This document shows, piece by piece, positions 59,105-64,000 of a stretch of 64,000 nt of DNA. The DNA is from Phytobacter massiliensis JC163 (GTDB lineage: Bacteria; Pseudomonadota; Gammaproteobacteria; Enterobacterales; Enterobacteriaceae), in assembly GCF_000321045.1 (NCBI RefSeq), contig NZ_HE578945.1:548018-612017 (forward strand), written 5' to 3'. Positions within the stretch are counted from its first letter, which is position 1, and every line of letters begins with the position of its first letter. Position numbers and translations under genes: made by a program. The notes beneath the pieces were generated by a model that saw only the letters and a list, made by a program, of their open reading frames with translations, was not told where the DNA came from and searched no databases.

Positions 59105-59805
59105 GAATGAGTTTTCCTCGTCTCACTAGTGTTTTCGGCCCTGGGGCCGTCCTGTGCAGGTGTGTTTTTAATTATGCTTTGATGAAAAAAGTGCCAGTAC
59201 TGGTCGAGTGGTTCGCTGGAGGTAAAAAGCTTGGCGCGCATTACCGCCCCCTCCCAGCCGGACCAGAAAACGCGCGCCAGAGCGTCGGGAGAGGCCGCTG
59301 CATCTATCTCCCCACGCGCCTGCGCCTCGGCGAGGCAGCGCGCAACACGCGCTTCCCACTCAAGCAGGACTGCCTGCAGACGCTGCGGGAAAACGTCTGG
59401 CAGCAGCGGGGTCTCCTGGAGCAGATTGCCCACCAGGCAACCGCGGCGGAAATGGTATCTGGCCATCCCCTCTCCGGCGTCAGCCACAAACGCAGCCATT
59501 CTCGCTAAAGGGGTCATGCGCGCATCCAGCAGAAACTTATCGAGCTTATGCGCGAAAAAGTCGCCATAAGCCGCCAGCACAGCCAGGCCAAACGCCTGTT
59601 TGCTTTTAAAGCAGTGGTAGAACGACCCTTTTGGCACGGCAATATTTTTAATAATGGCGTCGATACCCGCCGAGAGATATCCCGTTTCGGTAAGCACCGC
59701 CAGGCCGGATCGGATCAGCGCCTCGCGGGTATCCGTAAAGTCACGTTCGACTTTAGGCGGCCTGCCGCGTCGGGGTTTTTGCACATTCAGCGAGGCGTCA
59801 CTCAT
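59101..59805 (-). CDS. acuR: TetR-family repressor, AcuR-like
   Basis: 234 residues: N-terminal TetR helix-turn-helix (YLSAGIDAIIKNIAVPKGSF, ~43-62) after a basic RRGRPPK segment; the rest is the ligand-binding domain. Co-transcribed with acuI and probably represses it, sensing acrylate/electrophile-type compounds by analogy to AcuR and NemR. There is no Shine-Dalgarno before the ATG at 59805; a palindrome sits there instead. Confidence 0.85.
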   Translation of the reverse strand: MSDASLNVQKPRRGRPPKVERDFTDTREALIRSGLAVLTETGYLSAGIDAIIKNIAVPKGSFYHCFKSKQAFGLAVLAAYGDFFAHKLDKFLLDARMTPLARMAAFVADAGEGMARYHFRRGCLVGNLLQETPLLPDVFPQRLQAVLLEWEARVARCLAEAQARGEIDAAASPDALARVFWSGWEGAVMRAKLFTSSEPLDQYWHFFHQSIIKNTPAQDGPRAENTSETRKTHS

Positions 59806-59809
59806 AATT

Positions 59810-59826
59810 TAGACCGATCGGTTTTA
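59810..59826. promoter_or_regulatory. TetR-type operator immediately upstream of acuR
   Basis: TAGACCGATCGGTTTTA contains a perfect ACCGATCGGT core and matches the NemR-box pattern TAGACC-N4-GGTCTA except near one end. It ends 5 bases before the start codon, so repressor binding would block initiation directly. Confidence 0.6.
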
Positions 59827-59943
59827 ATTGGCCTAAGCCTACGCATAAAGCGATGACGAAGCAAGGAGAAGACCCGATAAGCGAGAAAATGAACAAAAAC
59901 GGCTATGATTAGGCTACGCCTGTTACGCTGAGGAAAGGAAATC

Positions 59944-60882
59944 ATGCGCCGTATCACGTTGTGTCTGTTGGTTTTATTCAGCCAGTATGCGATGGCTGTG
60001 AGCTACCCGCTGCCGCCGGAGGGGAGCCGTCTGGTAGGAAGCCCGCTGGTGATTACCATTCCGCAGGACAATACCCTGCCGCTGGAGGCCTTCGCCGCAC
60101 AGCATAGTCAGGGGCTGAGTAATTTGCTGGAGGCGAATCCTGGCGTTGATCCTTATCTGCCGAAAGCAGGCTCGCAGTTGATTATTCCCCAGCAGCTTAT
60201 TTTGCCTGATACGGTGCGCGAAGGGATCGTGGTCAACGTGGCGGAGATGCGGCTCTATTACTATCCGAAAGAGAGTAATACGGTGGAGGTTTTACCGATA
60301 GGCATTGGTCAGGCCGGGCGGGAAACGCCGCGAAACTGGGTGACTGCCGTTGAGCGCAAGCAGGACGGGCCGACCTGGGTGCCCACTGCCAATACGCGTA
60401 GGGCGTATGCCAAAGAGGGGAAAACCCTGCCCGCGATGGTGCCAGCCGGGCCGGATAACCCGATGGGGCTGTACGCCATCTATATTGGCAGGCTGTATGC
60501 CATCCACGGCACCAACGCCAATTTTGGTATCGGGCTGCGGGTAAGTCAGGGCTGCATCCGCCTGCGCAATGCGGATATCAAATATCTGTTCGACAATGTG
60601 CCGGTGGGGACCCGCGTTCAGCTTATCGATCAGCCGGTAAAAATGACCACCGAGCCGGACGGACGCCGCTGGGTTGAAGTGCATGAACCGCTTTCACGCA
60701 ATCGCGCTGAATTCGAGTCGACGAATAAGGTGCCGCTGCCCGTGACGGCGGTGATGCGCAGCGGGTTGAAAGGGGAGGGCGTGAACGAACAGGCTGCAGC
60801 CGAAGCGCTGGAGCGCCGCTCGGGTATGCCGGTGGACATCAGCGCGCCATCTGACAACGGCTTCATAAAAGAACGACTCTGA
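59944..60882 (+). CDS. erfK: L,D-transpeptidase ErfK/LdtA
   Basis: Periplasmic enzyme that attaches Braun lipoprotein to peptidoglycan (role of LdtA-C in E. coli). 312 residues: signal peptide 1-~18 (cleavage after AMA), LysM-like domain ~38-85, YkuD catalytic domain ~95-235 with IHGTN and SQGCIRLRN (catalytic Cys). The start follows AGGAAAGGAA. In E. coli erfK is beside cobT; here the two are 21 kb apart. Confidence 0.93.
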   Translation: MRRITLCLLVLFSQYAMAVSYPLPPEGSRLVGSPLVITIPQDNTLPLEAFAAQHSQGLSNLLEANPGVDPYLPKAGSQLIIPQQLILPDTVREGIVVNVAEMRLYYYPKESNTVEVLPIGIGQAGRETPRNWVTAVERKQDGPTWVPTANTRRAYAKEGKTLPAMVPAGPDNPMGLYAIYIGRLYAIHGTNANFGIGLRVSQGCIRLRNADIKYLFDNVPVGTRVQLIDQPVKMTTEPDGRRWVEVHEPLSRNRAEFESTNKVPLPVTAVMRSGLKGEGVNEQAAAEALERRSGMPVDISAPSDNGFIKERL

Positions 60883-60886
60883 ACAA

Positions 60887-60905
60887 GGCCCGCAGCAAGC
60901 GGGCC
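60887..60905 (+). terminator. Hairpin after erfK
   Basis: GGCCCGC-AGCAA-GCGGGCC, 5 bases after the stop. No immediate T-run; a T-rich stretch follows 30 bases later. Confidence 0.45.
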
Positions 60906-61057
60906 ACGCCAGATTATGGAAGGATGGCCGCATTTTATTGTTTTAATTAAAGATAATACTTTGAACGTTCAGTGCGACTTTTTTTGTCATCCCACTTCTT
61001 TATCGTGAGCGGGAGACAGGAATGAATCTGCTTGATAACTGTGCAGTCGCCACCGAT

Positions 61058-61081
61058 GATGTTATATTAAAATATAATATC
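61058..61081. promoter_or_regulatory. Palindromic operator of the toxin-antitoxin operon
   Basis: GATGTTATATT-AA-AATATAATATC is an 11-bp inverted repeat with one mismatch, ending one base before the AGGAGG of the antitoxin gene. This is the usual position for autoregulation by an AbrB-type antitoxin and its toxin. Confidence 0.65.
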
Positions 61082-61093
61082 AGGAGGTGCTCT

Positions 61094-61351
61094 ATGCATA
61101 TTGTTCGCCTTAAAAAAGTGGGGGGTTCTATCATGCTGGCGGTGCCACCCGCGGTGCTAAAAAGTTTAGGGCTATCGACAGGCAGTGAACTCGGCATGAC
61201 CATTAATAACGGCTGCCTTATAATTGAACCCCAGAAACGGCCTCGTTATTCGCTTGAGGAGCTGCTGGCGCAGTGCGATTCGAACGCTGAAATGAGTGAA
61301 GAGGACAGGGAATGGATTGATGCCCCTGCGGTGGGCAAGGAGCTTCTGTAA
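61094..61351 (+). CDS. MazE/ChpS-family antitoxin
   Basis: 85 residues from the ATG at 61094 (MHIVRLKKVGGSIMLAVPPA), behind CAGGAGGTG; the frame to 61022 crosses the operator and is not used. The N-terminal AbrB-like DNA-binding half is followed by RYSLEELLAQCD, shared with ChpS, and an acidic toxin-binding tail. It ends directly at the toxin start. Confidence 0.88.
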   Translation: MHIVRLKKVGGSIMLAVPPAVLKSLGLSTGSELGMTINNGCLIIEPQKRPRYSLEELLAQCDSNAEMSEEDREWIDAPAVGKELL

Positions 61352-61684
61352 ATGGACAGAGGAGAAATTTGGCTCGTTTCGCTTGATCCTATCGCCGGCC
61401 ATGAGCAAAACGGAAAACGTCCGGTGCTTATTGTTTCTCCCGCCTCGTTTAATGCATACACCCGTCTGCCTATCGTTGTTCCTGTCACCAGCGGCGGAAG
61501 CTTTGCGCGTACAGGGGGTTTTACCGTTTCACTGGATGATGCTGGAACGACAACAACGGGAATGATTCGCTGCGACCAACCCCGGACTATTGATATGCAT
61601 GCGCGCAAAGGCAAACGGCTGGAACGGGTGCCTGACGTTGTGGTGAATGAAGTGCTGGCGAGGCTGGAAGCCATCCTGACCTGA
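61352..61684 (+). CDS. MazF/ChpB-family endoribonuclease toxin
   Basis: 110 residues, PemK/MazF fold: RGEIWLVSLDPIAGHEQNGK at the start with the loop Arg, RPVLIVSP, and the C-terminal VNEVLARLEAIL. Closest by eye to ChpB. Sequence-specific mRNA cleavage is expected; the recognition triplet cannot be read off. Starts at the base following the antitoxin stop. Confidence 0.9.
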   Translation: MDRGEIWLVSLDPIAGHEQNGKRPVLIVSPASFNAYTRLPIVVPVTSGGSFARTGGFTVSLDDAGTTTTGMIRCDQPRTIDMHARKGKRLERVPDVVVNEVLARLEAILT

Positions 61685-61764
61685 TTTTATAGGCTGGCAC
61701 GAGAGACAGTTTAAACCCGTATCATGACAAATCCGGGCCGCCAAAAAGCTGCCCGGAAATAAGC

Positions 61765-62082
61765 CTAAAGCGGCGAAATCGCGTCCACAACATGTTGAAA
61801 GACGTAAGGATCCGACAGCAGCTCGAACTGTTCATCATCCGGGTAAGTCACCGCCACATGATAATTTTCCCCGGCAAAGTCTTTTACTGACTGTAGATCC
61901 TGCCAGTAAGTCGCCAGAAAGAAATGCTCCCAGTCACCCTGGGTTTCCCTTCGCACTAAAGCACCTCGATTGCCGTCTATGCTCTTTGAATGTTCAACAC
62001 CCGTCTTCTCCAGGTGTTTCGCAAAACCTTCTGCATGTTTTAATGGCACGCAGCCGTGCCAGGTCCTGACAATCATAAACAT
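61765..62082 (-). CDS. ABM-domain (antibiotic-biosynthesis-monooxygenase-like) protein
   Basis: 105 residues with the small ferredoxin-like fold of ABM proteins: VRTWHGCVPLKHAEGFAKHL and HFFLATYWQDLQSVKDFAGE. Such proteins range from haem-degrading enzymes to signal sensors; function not assignable. The ATG at 62082 follows AAGAGGAAA; a second ATG lies two codons in. Confidence 0.75.
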   Translation of the reverse strand: MFMIVRTWHGCVPLKHAEGFAKHLEKTGVEHSKSIDGNRGALVRRETQGDWEHFFLATYWQDLQSVKDFAGENYHVAVTYPDDEQFELLSDPYVFQHVVDAISPL

Positions 62083-62131
62083 TTTCCTCTTGAGTGCGGG
62101 AACAGAAGTCTAACAAAAGGGTGTCGGATTG

Positions 62132-62845
62132 TTAAACTAACCTGTTGCTCTGTAGACTGCTGGAGTTGGGAGCACGCTGGTTACTTTTTTTACTCTTGTT
62201 GAGGCAATATGTAAATTGTGGGCCATCTGGATTAACGATGCCGCGATCAATCAAAATACTCACTATTTTATCGATCTCATCCTTACTCATTTCTTTATTA
62301 TCCCCAGTGCTTTTTATAACGCCTCCCAGCCCAGTGTGACTTTTTGGTTTGCAATGTGTCATTGCAGAAAGAGCGTTGATAACGCGAGTAATATGTTTTT
62401 CACGTTTTTCTGCGGTCATAACGGGTTGTATGGATGGCACAGATTTAACAGAGGGCTTATCATTCTTTGAGGTGGACGGTATAGAATGCCGTACAATTTT
62501 AGTCCCAATACTCTTGAGATAGCTAATTAAAGGATCGTATCCTTTATCATTAGAAATGATGATAAAAGAAGCAGAGGAATTCTTCTGTATTATTTTTCCT
62601 ATGAAAAATGCGATGTGAAGATCGAGTGCATTTGAAGCAGTTCCGTGAATTTTCACATATTCTGCTCGATTCCCAATGGAATGCAACATAGACACGATTT
62701 CGAAGTGGATCTTGTCCTGCTGATGACCCACGAAAATAATAAAATGGGTTTGCGGGTTTGTAATAAGTTTACTAACAGATGGCTGAACATTTTCATAGTC
62801 AACCATCACATAAGTTATTTCATTTCCCTGAACAGAACTGCTCAT
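62132..62845 (-). CDS. PIN/NYN-type nuclease-like protein
   Basis: 237 residues. The N-terminal ~125 residues carry the acidic set of NYN/PIN nucleases: VDYENV (D16, E18, N19), D75 in ALDLHIAFF and SNDKGYDP (D100, D104). A linker leads to a C-terminal helical domain (HITRVINALSAMTHCKP, DEIDKIVSILIDRGIV) reminiscent of a winged, LOTUS-like fold. RNA cleavage is likely; target unknown. Excellent GGAGGG ribosome site; AT-rich, unlike the core genes. Confidence 0.7.
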   Translation of the reverse strand: MSSSVQGNEITYVMVDYENVQPSVSKLITNPQTHFIIFVGHQQDKIHFEIVSMLHSIGNRAEYVKIHGTASNALDLHIAFFIGKIIQKNSSASFIIISNDKGYDPLISYLKSIGTKIVRHSIPSTSKNDKPSVKSVPSIQPVMTAEKREKHITRVINALSAMTHCKPKSHTGLGGVIKSTGDNKEMSKDEIDKIVSILIDRGIVNPDGPQFTYCLNKSKKSNQRAPNSSSLQSNRLV

Positions 62846-63147
62846 ATCCCTCCACCTATAGCTAGCTGTAGCTTTTGGTATGATATTTTAAACTGAATCA
62901 GGCATGCTCTTTCCTGTATGCAATACGCGTTTGATTTCAGTACAAGCTTTATAGCATAGATTAACATCATAGTTAAGGGGGTATCGATTGCTTCAAGCGG
63001 GCGAAAATTTAAGAGAGTCATGCTGGTGCTTGTTCATTTGCTTTACTAAATTGATTCCGTTTCTTAGTATTTTTACTGTATTCTGAATGTAAATACAGTT
63101 ATGGGATGCTATCGTTGTTTTGCACATTTAACAGGGGATTCACTATT
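62846..63147. other. AT-rich gap before the lipoprotein gene
   Basis: 302 bases without a gene. Contains CTGTATT...AAATACAG, an 8-bp palindrome-like element with one mismatch at 63069-63091, too wide for a LexA box, probably in the lipoprotein promoter region. Confidence 0.4.
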
Positions 63148-63570
63148 ATGAATTACGCAGTTCTTATTTTTCCTTTATTATCCTCATTTTTTCTTACTGC
63201 ATGCCAAACGCAGCCTGTTTCGGTATATGATGCCCCAACAGCACCACAATCAAGAATTTTTAAATATCAACAAGCCGCAGCTTCAACATTAGTGGTTATC
63301 AGAGATAAAGGGATGTTAGGTTCAGGATGCTATGCTTCGATATTTATTAATGGGCAGATTGTTGCAAAATTGAATCCTTATGAGAAGGCAAATTTTCAAC
63401 TTGATGAAGGTGATTGGATTATAGGCGCATCGTTAGATGGCGCTGGGCTATGTGGTTTGAATGCACCAAGGGTAGAACGAGAAACCAGAACTAAAGCTGG
63501 AGAAACAAAAGTACTTCGTGTCTTTACAGGGAGTTCTGGAACTATGGATATATTACCCACTACACTGTGA
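63148..63570 (+). CDS. Putative lipoprotein, DUF2846-like
   Basis: 140 residues from the ATG at 63148 (AGGGG upstream). Residues 1-18 form a lipoprotein signal peptide with lipobox LTA-Cys19. The mature part is beta-rich (TLVVIRDKGMLGSGCYASIF, FINGQIVAKLNPYEKANF), like DUF2846 proteins. Gln at +2 predicts outer-membrane sorting. Low GC and rare-codon use suggest recent acquisition. Confidence 0.7.
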   Translation: MNYAVLIFPLLSSFFLTACQTQPVSVYDAPTAPQSRIFKYQQAAASTLVVIRDKGMLGSGCYASIFINGQIVAKLNPYEKANFQLDEGDWIIGASLDGAGLCGLNAPRVERETRTKAGETKVLRVFTGSSGTMDILPTTL

Positions 63571-64000
63571 ATATGTGAAAATAATGTTGGCTTTTACAAA
63601 TCTCTCTTATACATTCTACCATCATTAGTTTGAAACGCTTAAACATGCCACTTTGACGCAGTTTAACCGTTTACTGGTATTCATAGAAGAGTGATTCATC
63701 GCTCTGGTTTTGAGAGAAGAGGCTACTGTTTTTCTAATACCGGGTAGTCAGAACAGATATCGTAAAGCGTCTGACATCAACGGCGATCGTTTGTGGTAAC
63801 TCAAGCGGTATAGATATTTTTCGCTTCCTCAGCAAGCCAGTATGCTTTTTCTTCATTGTCGAATGTGTCATCACCCAGGGCGAGAGCGTTAGCACATTAA
63901 GAAATGAGAGACGGTGATCGACACATTGTTCGCGCCCTGTGTTCACCAGGTGGCCAGGCGTTTCCGTTTTTTGACCAAGACAAACAGATCATCCCTATCA
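63571..64000. other. AT-rich right end, no gene recognised
   Basis: 430 bases. The only sizeable open frame (63734-63946, minus, 70 residues) has no ribosome site I trust and no family resemblance; parts of two frames could be debris of a decayed gene. Any gene crossing the right edge cannot be judged. Confidence 0.4.

Noticed and set aside
63069..63091. LexA-box-like CTGTATT...AAATACAG
   Set aside because: The distance between CTG and CAG is 17 bases, not the 10 of a LexA site.
63734..63946. 70-residue open frame on the minus strand
   Set aside because: No family resemblance or convincing start; another frame of the same stretch looks equally protein-like, so it may be gene debris.

Overview
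The window is chromosomal DNA from an enterobacterium (Enterobacteriaceae, of the Klebsiella/Citrobacter/Enterobacter/Salmonella kind; species not resolvable from sequence alone). The evidence is near-identity of remembered proteins (TmaR, Amn, YmjA, PduA/J/U, CbiC/T) to enteric versions, high GC and dense GC-rich codon use in the core, REP-type palindromes, and enteric gene neighbourhoods (yeeA-tmaR, tRNA-Asn/yeeO/tRNA-Asn, amn, erfK).

Layout. 1-1.5 kb: the end of yeeA, tmaR and an 87-bp tandem REP array. 1.5-19.0 kb, minus strand: a complete 1,2-propanediol utilization operon, pduABCDEGHJKLMNOPQSTUVW, then a stand-alone uroporphyrinogen-III C-methyltransferase gene, then pduX. 19.0-21.5 kb: the divergent control region, pduF (facilitator) and pocR (AraC-type activator). 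21.7-38.4 kb, plus strand: a cobalamin riboswitch followed by cbiABCDETFGHJKLMNQOP-cobUST, the anaerobic B12 pathway with its cobalt importer. 38.7-41.5 kb: an LLM flavin monooxygenase, ymjA followed directly by a ketopantoate-reductase remnant, a DUF2058 gene and a cold-shock-domain gene. 41.7-48.9 kb: a BCCT transporter, an MFS transporter-sulfatase operon with a divergent LysR regulator, a DUF3601 gene and an SDR-fold protein lacking its catalytic residues. 49-52.5 kb: an accessory patch (TIR-domain protein divergent from a nucleotidyltransferase, DUF4126 protein, cupin). 52.8-54.8 kb: two identical tRNA-Asn genes in inverted orientation around the MATE gene yeeO. 54.8-60.9 kb: an EAL protein with a frameshifted LuxR-type gene, amn, acuI-acuR and erfK. 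61-64 kb: a MazEF/ChpSB-type toxin-antitoxin pair, an ABM monooxygenase and an AT-rich end with a PIN/NYN-type protein and a lipoprotein.

How it works together. The pdu genes build a proteinaceous microcompartment (shell PduA/B/B'/J/K/N/T/U) holding the B12-dependent diol dehydratase (PduCDE), its reactivase (PduGH), the cobalamin recycling enzymes (PduO, PduS) and the propionaldehyde-processing enzymes (PduP, Q, L, W). The cbi/cob operon makes the cofactor, and PocR is expected to activate both operons. A sequence close to CAATAATTTGTTAT occurs between pduA and pduF and repeatedly between pocR and cbiA, so it is my best candidate for a shared PocR operator. cobC, cobD and cysG are not in this window; the SUMT gene inside the pdu operon supplies the first committed methylation locally.

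Most of the window is well-known biology. Least explained are the TIR/nucleotidyltransferase pair, the SDR homologue lacking three of four catalytic residues, the A8-tract frameshift in the LuxR/EAL unit, the sulfatase locus of unknown substrate, the repeated AATTTG-containing operators and the AT-rich PIN/lipoprotein end.
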